Positions 25,301-38,550 of a DNA stretch of 64,000 nt are shown piece by piece. Each line of letters opens with the position of its first letter. Position 1 is the first letter of the stretch. Below the pieces are notes generated by a model, which saw only the letters and a list, made by a program, of their open reading frames with translations, ran no database searches and had not been told where the DNA came from. The DNA is taken from positions 65,753,905 through 65,817,904 of the forward strand of contig CM050690.1 of the NCBI GenBank assembly GCA_027574665.1, read 5' to 3'. The stretch comes from Rhynochetos jubatus. Taxonomy: Eukaryota > Chordata > Aves > Eurypygiformes > Rhynochetidae. A program made the translations under genes and the position numbers.

Positions 25301-28300
25301 TTAAAATCCGTAATTTTTCAATACAGCTATTTGCTGCTGAGAAAACCACTCTTTAGTTTACAAAGAAGTTTTTTGGCTCACACAGTCTGGCACCGTTGGA
25401 CACTAGTGGTTGGCACGTCTCCCTGTGATGCACAGATGAGGCACAGGCAGCAGAGGGTCAGTCTGTCTCGGGGAGGAAGACGCCAAAAACGTGGTGTGCT
25501 TGAAATTGCTGGTCAGGACAAAGAAATACAGTATTTGAAAGACTGATGAGAGGGATGGGTTTACTGTGAGCATGTTTATGGAACAGCACACATGTAAATT
25601 ACAAGGCAGCTTCATTTCCCTAATCTGTTTATGTACTCTTCTAGAGCACAACTTCACTTAGTGCCAGCCAACGGCAGTGTGAGTGACACCTCCCAGAATT
25701 CTTCATCCTGGGAAGGATTTCACTTCATCTGTGGTTTTACAAAATTGGAAGATAATAGTAATCTCTGAGTTATGTTGTTATCAAATCTTGTGGTCTATGA
25801 TCTTTAGCTTATCAGTTAGTACGGATGCTTGCAAGTATCTTTGTAAGAGAGCAACCAGAACAACTTCTTGGAGCCAAAACGGCCTTTGTATGTGTCTCAG
25901 GTTGGCTTGGATTTAATGAACTGCTGTCTTATATAACTTGTAGTTTTAACATATATTTTTGTACTATAAAGGAGTACATTTTATCTTGCTTTTTTTGAAT
26001 AGTCTATTGGGTCCTTAAATAGCAAAGATTTCATTAGGAAAAATGTCGTGAGTATACACACAACTCCCATGGTATTTCTTAATCTATCTTTATGTTTCTG
26101 TAAGGTAACATGTTGCTTATTTTCCCCATGTAGTCAGGGGCAAAGACTAAGTGATTTGCCAAGGTCATCCATGGTGGTTTTAGGTGGTGGACCAGCATCT
26201 TCCAAATCCTGGGCAGGTTCCCTTGTCACTGGACAGCCTTTGCCTTTACTGCTGTTCTCTGTTAACAGTAACTTAGCTCTGCTAGAGCTGGCCATGTTGG
26301 GGTTGTATTATAAGCAGGAGAATAATTACTCCTTTTAATCCTCCAAAGTAGTTCCTTTAATCCTTTAAACCTGTTCAAATTAGGCTCAATGGACAAGGTG
26401 CTAGAAAACAGCCCTGGGAGTAAGAAATCTGTGTATGTAAAGAGGGGGTCCCTCTGCAACAGTGAAACTGGAAACAGTCACTGTGAATGAAACCTGGAAT
26501 GTTTCCTCTCTTACCACCTTCTATGGAGGTGGTAAAATGGTGGCTTACATGACTCAGTGTAGAAGCCAGGTACTCAGTGTTGTCATTCGGCCTGCCTGTG
26601 TGTATTAGGTTATATCATGGCTGTATAGACTGTAAATTGACTTTACTATGACTTCATTCTATTAATTGTGTTATTACTTGTTGCTGTTTGCAGTGAGTGG
26701 GCAAGATACTACTTGGTCTTTTCAAGCCTTTCATCACCTGAGTCAAAAATATTCCAGAAAGCTCTTGCACCCAGTGGCAAAGTAAAAACTTCTTCAGAAG
26801 GTGGAAGTATAAAGAAGATATTCTTTACATAAGACTGTTTGGATTTTTAGCAGTATGTTTCCAGAATGCTGGAGTACAGTTCTACAGTATTGCTGAATGT
26901 AATTTAGGCTTCTACTACGTGCTGGCAGGCATGGGTATTCTCTAACAGCAAATAAATGCAGCTGCTTTGTTTAAAAAAGAGCTATCACGCCAAACCATTC
27001 CCAGCAAAAAGTGGTCAGGATGATGGGCTTCCTCAAAAAATTGAAGTTGAATACAACATTTAGATTCAGAAAGAGCTTTTCCAAGGTTGCCAGGTCTCTT
27101 CTGACTGCAAAAAAGGCAGAAATTATGCAGACAGGGGTTTGTCCAGTTCAGAAGACAATACGATTTTGAAATATGTCAGTTATGCCAAGTAGAAGCAGCA
27201 AGCTTTACCAAAGTCAGTTTTAATAGACCTATGCTTGTATTTGGCATTTCATAAAATTTTAGGTTACTATCCATCATTTGCCTGACATTTTTTGACAGGG
27301 GTTACATATTCCCCAAACTAAATATCTTGAGAGAGAAAAACATAAAATTCTCTTGGACAGGATACTTAAAGGAGCAGGGGTGGGAAACGTTATTTTAAAG
27401 CTTAGGGAATGTCTGAATGTTTGGTAGTGAGAATGAAATACCGGACTTCTAACTCTTCTATGTACACAAAGGCTCTCCTTTGCAAACCTGTCTAGAATAA
27501 GTCTTCTGAAATGATGGACTCTAATCTACATTCGTGCCAAGCATAAACTTTGTTTGGACATTGACATTATGTGGTCTACTGAATCCATGGAGGAGATCCC
27601 CAGTTTCTTAGCAGTCTGTAGGGGATAAGCAGTAGGCTACTGATGGCACACAGTGCTTGGCTGCTCTAATGGTTGGCTTCTGGGTGAAGGAATTTTGATT
27701 AAAAAACCTTAACTGCTCTGGATTACTGTTCAACTTCTACTCTGACTGAGGTCAGTGATGGCCCTCACTTGGCATTCAGTGTGAATCAATCAACAAAACA
27801 ACATCAGTTGAGAGCTCACAATTTGGGACACTTGTTAAGAATTCATGTTCCAGAGAGTCTGAGTTCTTGTTAATTTTGAAGATAATATTGACTTCCAATT
27901 GCAGAGAGTGGATCACTGTTCACTATCAACTCACATTTGAATGTTGCAGTTACATAATTTGCCTGGCTGTTGTGAAAGTCCTCATTAAATTCTTGGCTGA
28001 GGGTGGTGTCTTCTTTAATGAGCTAAGTCTGCTCAGACTGTCTAGACCAAGACTATTTCTTTAGGATGACATGGCTTTGCTCTTTGATCAGTATTCATAA
28101 TGTCACTTCTTTTTAATATGGCACAGAGTTAAATGTGTTTCTCTTGCATCAGGGTACCACAAAGTGTGTAGTTTGGGTTCCTCCCCACTATGTTTATATG
28201 TGTCATACCATAATCCTTGAAAGTAATGAAGCCTGATTTCCCAAAGATTTGTGTTGTGTGTGCCCTAAACACTACTAACCCTTCGTCTGTAGCACCTCAT

Positions 28301-30117
28301 CTTCTTCCCATGGTCTTGACGTTGCCCTCTGCAGTGCCATTGCCCCACCCCATTGTCTTCCCAGTTCTCCTCATACTGGCTGAGCATGAGTGTACATTAC
28401 TGCTCACTGGAAGCTGGGCATGTGCAGATCAGCTGGACAGCACTTGTGTCCTTATGGACCAACTGGATGAAGCCTCTCTGGTTTGATAATGGAAAAGTGG
28501 CTTTAATTCACCCCTGCAAAAGGTGATTTAATCAATCTTTTATGCAAACATGAATTCTCACAACGTTTCTTGGAGATTTTTATGTCTGAGCCTTCAACCA
28601 CATTTGGCAGACAGGTAGAAGATGGACAAAATCAAAGAAGCTGTTACAGGTGAAGGGATGAGACAGACAGATGGACAATTAGAGGGATTGAATAGGTCTC
28701 AGTTCCCCAAAGCTGTTGAAACGTACCTGTGAGTGTTCCTTGATTTATGTGTTTCTGAAGGCCATTAAAAGTCATATGATGGGATTATGAAGGGCCAGTG
28801 AAGGGTGGACTCCTGCTGTGACAAACACTGTTGAAAAACCAAGAAGTGCTACAGGGTCATGCCAGAGAATTTGGAAATCAAAGAAAGAGTGCTCCTCTCT
28901 GAACCCACAAGTAGTGGATGGTGGCAAGAAGAGAGGTGGTTGGATGCTTCAAATAATTCTTGGTTACTTTTTCTAATATCTGTCTTTTGAGTTATTGGAG
29001 AAACTTGAGAACTGTGTGAAGTTTAAGAAATATGACTTTGGATAGACTGCAGAAAAGATAATGAAAGCATAAGGCATAGCTGTACGGTGAGGTGCATGGT
29101 AGAGCTGCTTGTTAATGTGCAGCACATACAGACACGTTAATTATGATCTCAAAAGCTGTACTGGTGTGTCATCATGACACTAGTTAATTATTGTGGACTC
29201 CCAGGCTATTGCAGCCAGAGTGTTTGGGTGGCATCCTGCATGGCACACTATGGACCAGGGAAGTTCTGCTTGATCACAGAGACTCAGAATTACCTCCGTT
29301 AAAGCAACTGGCATTTGCCCCAGGGAAAGACACTGCCTAACCCTGAAGGTGCTTGAACATCAGACTTGACTGAGAAGCCAAAATATGACAAGAAGAGACC
29401 TGAAGCAGAAAGACCTGTGGCTTCTGCAGCTGTTCCTTTTCTCTGGAGTTTCTGGCTCATTCCTCTCTTTTCAGTCTTTCCCCAAGGTGATAATTTTGCG
29501 CAGCAGATTGGATCTCTGCCCTGCCCTGAATTACATCTGCCTGTGTCAATTGAGCTGAGCTGCAGCAAGCCAGACTTCAAATTGAGGTAAATATCAGCTG
29601 AAGACAGGGCTTCACACTTAACCTGGGCATCCTAGTCCCTCCTGTATAGGCAATCTGCAGCTGGAGCTGGATAATAAAAATTTCACTTGCAACAGACCAC
29701 CTATGCCCATACCAGAGATGTTCCTGATGACTTCAGCTAACCTTCCAGACATCTAACAGCTCCTCACAGTGAATGAACACTGAAATCTACTCTCAAGATC
29801 TTTTTTTTTTCCTCCTCCACCTACTAAGTTGCATTGTCATGATAAGTAATAGTTCCATCTGCTTATGTAGTTATCTGCAAAGACAAAAACTGAATGCCTG
29901 CACTTTTGGAGGAATATGATTATCACAGAGACAGAAACATATCCTCTACCTTTAGACTAAGATGCTAGAGTAATTTTGTGACAAAATGTTCTTCTGCACA
30001 AACTATGTGAGGCTGGTTTTGCAGTGACTTTGAAATGCTTCTTGAGAAACGCACGAGTACTGCGATGTTTTGTGTTTAAATGCATCAGAATTGATACTGC
30101 TGGAATTGAGGTTATTA

Positions 30118-30147
30118 ACAAAACAAACAAACAAGAAAACAAAACAA
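30118..30147. repeat. A/C-rich simple repeat
   Basis: Imperfect CAAA/CAAAA repeats followed by a C-rich stretch (CCCTCCCCCACCC at 30149-30161). Confidence 0.75.
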
Positions 30148-33100
30148 ACCCTCCCCCACCCTGACCCTCAGCCCAAAATCTGATGATTTTTTCTTAAGTA
30201 CTGGTGGCCAGTCAGAAATTAGACTTTTATAACTGGAAGACTCCAGGAATTTGTTTTCCAGAAAAATGTGAAATACTGTGGCAAACAGCATTTTCTTGTG
30301 TTCTTTAAGACAGTGACGGTAGTTAAAGGAATGTAAAGCCTGGTACCAACACAGGTCTCAACACTGCTTAACTCATTAGTGGCATCCTCATTATTTCCAA
30401 TGTCGTTTCAAACCCATGCCACAAAATTTTAATTTTACAATGTCTTTTATATCAGATGATATAGCATACAATGTATTGCATACGCCTTTGCATTTAAGAT
30501 ATCAGTGCAAGTATAATTAGAACTGCTTGTAATTTCCCGTATAATTAAAGATGCCATTTTCTACTCCTAAGTAAAAGTAAAATCCTGATTTTTTTTGTAG
30601 TCTGCAAGATTTAAGGTCTTACAGTTAGGAAACATGGAAACTCAGTGATGCTTTCCCCAAGGAAGGTGTGGGTTTTTTTCCTCTGCAAAATTGTTTCATC
30701 TAAAATGTTGAATGTCTCCCTAGAATAACGTAAGTGATGCAGCCAGTTGGATTTTTAAACGTGGTGATTTATAACACAGTGAACAAAACTTTATAATTAA
30801 TCTTTCACCATCTTTTTGAGTGGCAGTTTAATAAGCATTATTCCCATCAATGCAGCACCTGACTCGGTAAAACCAACACAGCTCAACAGTAAAAAACTAC
30901 CACAATGTATTCCTTTTTTCCCTGCCAAAAAATAGACCAGCTTGTAAACCTAGAAGGCTGGGAGATTTGTTATTAAGATACCATTGTATGCACGTTTGCC
31001 TGAAATGGGTGGAGATGTATATTTAATCCTAAAGATAGCAATTTAACATTAGGTGGTAAAAAGCAAACCTGACTATTTTTTTTAATTGCCAAAATGTCTC
31101 GACAGTAGAGTTTATGTGGATTTCAGAGAGTAGTATGATGCTCTCCAGCTATAAGTAATGCCCAGAACAGCAAAGAATTGCATCACACAGTTAAAAAAAT
31201 GGTGGTGGCTACAGATATGCAGTTCCATGAAGTACTGCTGGCCGTTACAGGTGAAACTGATGTGACAGATGACAGTCAGCTCCAAAAATTGCCATGCTAG
31301 CTTCATGCACCAGCAGCAACCATGACAGAGTTGAACTTTACACCACTTTTTATATTGTGTGTTACTTACCTAAATGTGTCTGGCTTACTGTGACCTGGAC
31401 AATGGCTGATGGCAGGGGATACTACCACAAGCCCAGTGGGGTGTCAGCCTGGTACGCTGATGAGCTGATGAGGATGAAGAACAGGTCTGGGGAAGTGGTG
31501 TGAGAGAACCATTTCAGAGATGCCAAAAGCTTTTCTCTAACTCATTCATTCAGATTTCTATGGCTCCCACTCCCTTAAGGCAAAAGATAATGCCATGCAT
31601 TTATCTGAAGTTAGTGAAATGTAAAACCTTTTAAATATTAATATTTCTTGGGGCCTCTGGGTAGGTTCACCACCTGCTACTTCATATAGCAGCTGTCTAA
31701 AACAGTTTTAGTCACTTACTTTTTCTATTTTAAAACTTTCATTTTGCTGAACTCCACAAGCTGATAACACTTTAAGGGACTAAAAACTATGCAGCTGCCC
31801 CACTGCAAGTGTTATGAGCCCTAGGCTGTACTAGTGAATGCACTTCATATGTCATCTGTGCAGCTTTAAACTGGACAGTTAAACACAATAAATCTGCACA
31901 AGGTCACTGGAGTCCCAGATAAGTTGCAGTGACGCATGAAATCCACCTCTTTCTATCTGTATATACCCTGGATGTTTTCAAAACACCCAGGTGTCTCATG
32001 GTGTTTCTCTTCTGTCTCAGGGGTAAGGGAGTCTGTGACTCCCAAAGTACAGAGGAGCTGGACACTAGCAAAGAACAACCGGAAGCCATTCAAGGAGTGT
32101 CTGAGTGTCTTGTAAAAGTCTGTGTAGTTCAATTTTGTGAAGATTTGTCCAGTTGAATTGGTTTCATTTGAGTCAGTTCACATGCCATGTGGGCATCACT
32201 TCCAAAACATTTCAGTTAGAAGTGAAATAGGAACGGTTCCATCCACTAATTAAATCAAACCCAAACTGTTGCAGTAAACAGCTGCATGAACCTGCTTTAT
32301 CAGCTTCTTTTAGATGTAGCTGGAAGAAATTTTCTGAAGACATAACTTCAGTCTAGCTTTGGTACTGACATCACTATAAAGCAAAAATGTGGAACATGGA
32401 TCGTAAGTGCTGTATCTCCTACAAGAAAGACCATCCAGCTATTTCAAATATTACTTCATGTACACACCTTGGCTTAACCACTGTTAGCATGTTAGCTGTG
32501 GGAACTGTGTAAGCTCCACTCAGACTGGGAATAAACCTGTGCAAGGAGCTAAATAAGACAGTCCAAAATGTGGAGGCACTAGTCCTTTTGTTGGTCCCCA
32601 GGTTTTTCTCAGTATATGAAGTTGTTTACTATTGCAGACACAGCTTTCAGTTTACAGTGGCATCCTTGGTTCTTAAAAGTCATCATGAGGACAGAGGTTT
32701 TTCTTGGACATAAGCTTTTTACTTGCTGAAGATCCTATAAGAAGAACAGAGCACTAAAGAGAATTCTCCAGCCTTTTGCTCTTAAAAGAGACCAGGCGAC
32801 TGCATGGTAAAGGGGAATAGCACTGAAAATCAGGTGTGTGCAGCACAGCATGGCTTTGAAATACTGAGGGTGGTCTGGAGAGACTCTCACCAAAGCCTAA
32901 CTTTCCTTCCATGCCACAGTGACTTATCACCAGCATAACTGGGGGTTTCTAGTTAGAAACAGGCTTCTCTTCATAGTGAGAGGTATAAATGCAAAACCAC
33001 TTATGGAAAGACCAATAAAAAGGACAAATAACTAGACTAACGTCACTGTGCTCTGAAAGTGCATGTCAATGGAGCCATTCAGAGCACCACGTGGAACCAC

Positions 33101-33671
33101 AAAGAATCTTTCTAAAACATCACAGGTGGCTCTTCCCTAAGAGCCTGGGAAACCCTTGCTGCCCCTCTAGTACCCTTTACTCCCTTGGGGGAAAACAAAA
33201 CTTGGCACTCCTAACACCACAGGACATTAACAACTTTTGATAAAATGCCTGCCAAAACCCCGTGCAATTTGGGGATTTACTAGAATTAGTTAAAACTATT
33301 TATTTGTCATTCTGAATGATGTCTCTAACGTTGTTGAGTAAGTGGCTTTTTCTATGGCCTCAAGACCTAGTCCTAACGAAGTGAGTAGGGGTATTCAAGG
33401 AGAAGTTTGTAAATGAAACCATGGCTTTCTTTTATGGCATTTCACTGCTCTTGCTCTGTAATGACTGTGAAGGGGTGTGTGGCAGCCTAAAGCATAATTT
33501 TCTCCCCTTTCTTAAGATAGCTCCCAACAAAATTGTGAATATAGTAAAAGGCCTCCCAAAGGGCCTCCTCACAGGCTGGCAGGTGGCCAGCCAGCCCCAC
33601 AGGCTGCCCTCCACCTGTGCCTGCCCTCTTTGTCTCCACCCAAGTGCACTGACCCTCCCATTGCAGAACCC

Positions 33672-33814
33672 TCTCCCTGGAAGTGTTCAAGGCCAGGCTG
33701 GATGAGGCTTTGAGCAACCTGGTCTAGTGGAGGGTGTCCCTGCCCATGGCACGGGGGTTGGAACTAGGTGATCTTTAAGGTCCCTTCCAACCCAAACCAT
33801 TCTGTGATTCTATG
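33672..33814 (+). mobile_element. CR1 LINE fragment, 3' end (copy c)
   Basis: This is the only plus-strand CR1 copy in the window. It starts abruptly at about 33672 within the last part of ORF2/3' UTR (GGAAGTGTTCAAGGCCAGGC) and runs through GGTGTCCCTGCCCATGGCA and GGTCCCTTCCAACCC. It ends with two tail units, ATTCTGTGATTCTATG, at 33814. The direction follows from the tail being at the right. It is 5'-truncated and non-coding. The left boundary is uncertain by about 10 bases. Confidence 0.95.
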
Positions 33815-35067
33815 TGGCCATCTTTCGGTTTTATTTCTCATCACCTTTCTCTGATTTAATTGTTAATAAAATAAATGAATTTTCCCCAAGTTAAGTCTGT
33901 TTTGCCCATATGATAGTAAATGGTGAGTGATCTCCCTGTCCTTATCTCGAGACATGAGCCTTTTGTTCTGTTTTATCTCCCCTGACCAGTTGAGGAGGGC
34001 AGTAACTGAGTAGCTTTGGTGGGCACCAGGCCTCCAGCTTATATGACTCTGGCTTCTTAATGTGGTCTTGATGATTCTTATCCATGTTTCAAATCACTGC
34101 TTTGTTTAACGTACACATGTTAAATGCACCTAATCTTAGACATGAGTAAAATCATGGAAGTTGTGGAAGGTGAAAGTCAGTCCTTTGGGCTTAGTACAAC
34201 AAAGCCTTCTCTAAAGGGTCAAAGATACTATGTCTGTGGGTTGTCGTGTATATTTTTTTGTTCTACACTGATCCTGTGCTTTGATTTTATTGAAAAATTT
34301 AAAATAAAACTGTTCTTCCAGTTGACAGTTTCAAGCTCAGATTTAAACTGGAGGGAAGAGAAGCAACTGAAGTTTCTGTGTATTCTTACAATGTCAGTTT
34401 AAAAACAACAAGAAAGAAATACACTCAGCCATGCCTGGGAATATAGTCAGTCACAGGTTAACAATTTAAGACAACATGAATGCAGAGATATTTGGGTTCA
34501 GATTCAACTCTTTATTGCAGGGGGATATTTGGAAACTCTTGGTCTTGACTTTGGATCTTGTGTTTTGTATGCATAAAATAAAAATACATACCATTTAATC
34601 TTTTAGAATGTCTGACGGTAGTGTTTGTCTTCCCAATCAATTTGTTTGTATCTTCTGTTATTGGAAGAAAAATGCATGATGATTTATATAACTACTCTAA
34701 TTTGACTGATGGCAAGGGAGTATGATGTCTTCCAGGAAGACTTTGAAATCTCCTTTCTTTCCATTGCTTTTGAACTTAATGGCCTTCCAAGACAATGGCA
34801 AAAGTTCGTAATCAAATGATTTCAAGAACACCAGCGACAGCTAGACAAGGCAAAAGCAATTAATGTACCTGGGGATTTCTGTCAAAGGTGTTCATAGTCA
34901 ATATACTTCCCTGGTCTTCCTCAGGCATTGACCTGTTTTACAAGCGTCTGAATAAGAACTGTATTTTAAGATGAAAGTAAGATATACTGTGAAGAGTTGC
35001 TGCGTAGTAAATTGGAGCCGGCTGTCGAATTGACAGCCAGGCTATGTTAATTGATATCTCTTTGTAA
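33815..35067. other. Unique AT-rich sequence between CR1 and LTR
   Basis: No gene, repeat or RNA is recognised in this stretch. A 92-codon plus-strand frame (34124-34402) has no domain signature. Confidence 0.5.
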
Positions 35068-35666
35068 TGTGCTTTGGTTTAAGCTGGGATAGAGTTAGTT
35101 TTCTTTATAGTAGTTAGGATAGGGCTATGTTTCGGATTTGTGCTGAAACAGTGTTGATAACACAGGGATGTTTTCATTACTGCTGAGCACTGCTTATACA
35201 GAGTCAAGGCTTTTTCTGCTCCTCACTCCGCCCCACCAGTGAGTAGCCAGGGGATGCACTAGAAGCTGGGAGGGGGGATACAGCTGGGATGTCTGACCCC
35301 ATTTGACCAAAGGGATATTCCATACCACACGACATCATGCTCAGCATATAAAGCTGGGAGAAGAAGACAGAAATGGGGGGTGTTCAAAGTTATGTTGTTT
35401 GTATTCCCAAGTAACACTTATGCCCGATGGAGCCCTGCTTTCATGGAGATGGCTGAACACCTCCCTGCCAGTGGGAGGTAGTGAATGGATGCCTTGTTTT
35501 GCTTTGCTTGTCTACTAAGTTTTTTCTTTACCTATTGAACTGATTTTATCTCAACCCATGCATTTTCTCTCATCTATCCTTCCGATTCTCTTCCCTCATC
35601 CCACCAGGGTGGAGTGAGTGAGCAGCTGTGTGATGCTTAGTTTCCAGATGTGGTTAAACCATGACA
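35068..35666 (+). mobile_element. Solo LTR of an ERV-L-like endogenous retrovirus
   Basis: This 599-base element begins TGTGC and ends CATGACA, so it has the TG...CA termini of an LTR. It closely resembles a family of ERV-L-type LTRs abundant in neoavian genomes; recognisable blocks include GCTGGGATAGAGTTAGTTTT, CAAAGGGATATTCCATACCA and GAGATGGCTGAACACCTCCC. A TATA box lies at 35347-35352 inside CAGCATATAAAGCTGGGA. An ATTGAA at 35534-35539 occupies the position where ATTAAA would serve as polyadenylation signal. No primer-binding site, gag/pol sequence or second LTR follows, so it is a solo LTR left by recombination. I see no matching 5-bp target duplication in the flanks, perhaps through decay. 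The exact subfamily is not assigned. Confidence 0.9.
35347..35352 (+). promoter_or_regulatory. TATA box of the solo LTR
   Basis: TATAAA lies 279 bases into the LTR, within a well-preserved context. It is the expected core promoter position of the U3 region, with transcription predicted to start about 25-30 bases downstream. Whether it is still active is unknown. Confidence 0.6.
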
Positions 35667-37211
35667 GATGTCACTTATCTAAATGGATAGTACCCCTTTA
35701 AAGGCTACCTCTTCTGGACTGGTGAAGAGAGGGCCTATTCTGAGCAGGATTTAGGTGAAATTTTCTCTTTACTGGTTAATGTAGATGATGTAGCTACTAA
35801 GCCTCTGGATCTCAGCATTTTAAAATACTGCATGATGGATGTAGGTAACTGAGAAGAATACATTTTCTTTTCTTGTGGCCTTGAAGTAAGGTAAAGAGGC
35901 AAGTTGCAAAGAGGCACAAGAAGGTTTAAGCAATGAGGATAGTAACCCTACAGAATTTTAGTAATGTTTGTAATGAGCAAGCAAGACAAAGAAGCCTTCT
36001 AGTACTGTCTAAGGGATGATTAAACCGATTTTATTTTTTTTTTAAAAGTGTCTGCTCTTCCTATGAAGTGTCACACAACATCACTCCTTATGAAGAATAT
36101 CCTTAATCCTATTGCCTTTCAAAAGGGTACTCCATATTTTGTTTTCAATGTTTGTTTCATCTATAAAAATCCAAAAACTAACTGAACAAAACAATTATAG
36201 GGAATATCATGTGCATTTTCTTTGCATAACTCAACCACATTTTGTGCCAAGGTACTAACAATATTCAACACCAAACAGCAGCAAAGTTATTAAGTGAATC
36301 AATGCTAGTATTTTCCTGCTGTGTCTCTGCGAAACAGAAATTGATCACCTAAGCTAAGATGGCAGGAATCCAACAACAGGATTAATTGCATTACTAATTG
36401 AAATTTTCATACTTAGATTTTTATTAGACTTATTTTTGTTGCTGTGAAAGGGAAGTAAAATGAAAACTGAGGATTACAAAATTGAAGATTTTTAAACTTT
36501 TTTGGCCATCAAAACAGGTCCAAGTCCTTCAGAAAGCTGGTTGTCTGGGGTCATTGACACTTTCTGCAGAACAGAAAATTCAGATAAAGCAGAAATGGAG
36601 AAAAATATCGGTTAAACTCCCACTGTGTGGGACAATGTGGGTGAGATTCTGGGGTTTTCCATAAATTTGAAGAGATGAGATTATTTCCAGGTGCCTGGAC
36701 CCATTTTTAGGCTAAAGTTTTTTCCCCAGCACTGTGTCAGAATGAGGTCCAGCACAACTCGGGATGCATTAGCATGCATCTGGGTGCATGCATCAGATCC
36801 AGCACACATCAGCATGCATCCTTATCTGCCTCCTCTAGCAGTGTAATTTCTACAGGAGTATATAGAGGTGCTTCAGTTGGGAGCCTGGCATGCTCCAAAG
36901 GGAACCCCCTGCCAGGGAAACAGAGTGCTACAATGTTCTGTGGTCTATCTAGGCAAGGAAGTGTAAGTACAGGCTGAGTCTCTAGAAAGGAAGACAGAAT
37001 GTAGTTCCCTCTTAACCAGACTGAGCTAAGCCACCACCACAGCAGTTTCTGCAGCAGGACTGAGAGGGCAGGTGTACATGAAGCTGCCGATTTTACAAGC
37101 ATATTTATGCAAAAGATCCAGATTAAGCAGACACAGAATGACTATCAGAAGGCCTTCTCTCACTGTGCTGCAAGAGAGATAATTATAAATGCTTTCAGTG
37201 GATGATTAATG

Positions 37212-37212
<1 letters not shown>
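35667..37212. other. Unique sequence with a small GCATGC-containing repeat
   Basis: No gene is recognised. An imperfect direct repeat lies at 36744-36821 and is listed separately. Confidence 0.5.
36744..36821. repeat. Imperfect direct repeat with AGCATGCATC cores
   Basis: Two related units carry TCCAGCACA followed by AGCATGCATC (about 36744-36780 and 36794-36821). A further GTGCATGCATC lies between them. The result is a cluster of ATGCAT/GCATGC words within 80 bases. Confidence 0.7.

Positions 37213-37241
<29 letters not shown>
37213..37241 (+). repeat. Poly(G) tract, 29 bases
   Basis: An uninterrupted G29 run follows AATGT and is followed by CAAGAAAACC. Runs of this length are rare in vertebrate genomes and can fold into G-quadruplexes. 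Length may be inaccurate because sequencing through such tracts is unreliable. Confidence 0.9.
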
Positions 37242-37243
<2 letters not shown>

Positions 37244-37560
37244 AGAAAACCAACCAACCACAAAAAAACCCCAGCAGAAATAGATGTGGGTTAAGCAGTA
37301 GACACAGCAAAATGGACTGTAACCAGCAGATCATTAACAACCCACAGTGATGCTGAGGACACTTTAATAAACCCATTCAAGGAGGATTACTGCTATTAGG
37401 AATAATGATCAGTGGCAGCAGTGCGTTTTATATGAATAATGGGAGCTATATTCACCAGTGACAATCTCTGCTGGAGCCATTTTATGTCTGCTGATACGCA
37501 GGACATTTTTCCTTGATCAGAGCATAGTGTGTAGTTTGATACTTATATTTTCATCATTAC

Positions 37561-37605
37561 AAAAAGAAAAAAAAAAACAACCAAACAAACCAAAAAACCA
37601 CAACC
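37561..37605. repeat. A/C-rich simple repeat
   Basis: A12 followed by degenerate CAAC/CAAA units. Low complexity with no retroposon body recognised. Confidence 0.8.
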
Positions 37606-38520
37606 AATAGAACTATTAGAGCTCCACGAATTAGTGTTACAGAAAAGATGGGCAAGCATCCAAGTCAGAAAATATCTGAAATGTAGAAGACTGCAAAATT
37701 AGAGTTGTAAAAAGGCTCATTTTTATTCTATTGACCCGCTTATGTCTGCTCAGAGTCATAGCCAGGAATTTCTGCAGAAAACCTTTCCTGCTTTCCTATG
37801 AGGCACAGCACATGTGAGTGAGCTGATTTATGCATCTTCTTTCAGGCTCTCGACGGGCATGCTTTTGTCCCTGTCTGCTGCCTGGGGTCCGCTGTAAAGT
37901 GCCCTGAAGCCTGGCCCTAGCCCGGTGTCATGGAGAACCGCTTCAAATGATGGAGCAGATTACTTCTGATAATGGTAATTTTACAGCTGGTAGAGTTTCA
38001 CTGATTGGGAAGCTATCCCTGAGATGTATGTTGCTATGAGAGAAGAAATTGCTCTACTTGTTTAATGTAGATGTGGCAAGAGGTCAGTTATGTTCTGAAG
38101 TTTGGGAGATTTTGTTGCTGATGATCCATCAAAAGGAAAGTGTTTTCTTTCCCTTTCAAAATACATTAAATCTGAATCTAAAGATGTGTTTGACTGGCAG
38201 TTAAGAGGGACTACCTTTAATACGGGGACACTGAAGCTTATAACAACACAACATGTAATACACTTTTTGCAGACAAGATCCATATATTAAGAGAAATTCT
38301 CACTGATTATAAGAAAGTACATTACTGTGAATGAAAAAGAAAATGAAAGGAAGTCAGGGACAAAGAAAAGGAGAAAGCGTGGAACAATTTCCAGCTCTGC
38401 TTCTCATGGTGTGCTTCAGTTCTTATGACAGGCATCATGTTCCAGCAGTTAAGCCTTTGTCTAGGAAAGCTTCCATCCAGAAGAAATTTCCAGGCGAGAT
38501 GTGAAGAGGGAACAAAATGG

Positions 38521-38550
38521 CTTTATATTCCATTTATATTCATTTATATT
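38521..38550. repeat. Three copies of a 10-bp unit CATTTATATT
   Basis: Two exact copies of CATTTATATT (38531-38540 and 38541-38550) are preceded by one imperfect copy (CTTTATATTC). Confidence 0.85.

Larger units (their letters stand above)
21597..33671. other. Long unique stretch without recognised genes
   Basis: About 12 kb of AT-rich sequence with no recognisable coding gene, CR1, LTR or RNA gene. Short poly(A) and A/C-rich runs occur (22306-22323, about 30118-30147). The part at about 30400-31060 is notably AT-rich, with many TAATTA-like and TTTGCAT-like words. It could be a conserved non-coding element, but I cannot test conservation. The C-rich 33550-33671 just before the next CR1 is of unknown origin. 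Confidence 0.45.

Noticed and set aside
31294-31503. 69-codon frame with coding-looking C-terminal half (31390-31500)
   Set aside because: Codon use looks plausible over about 35 codons, but no protein is recognised and no splice sites frame it.
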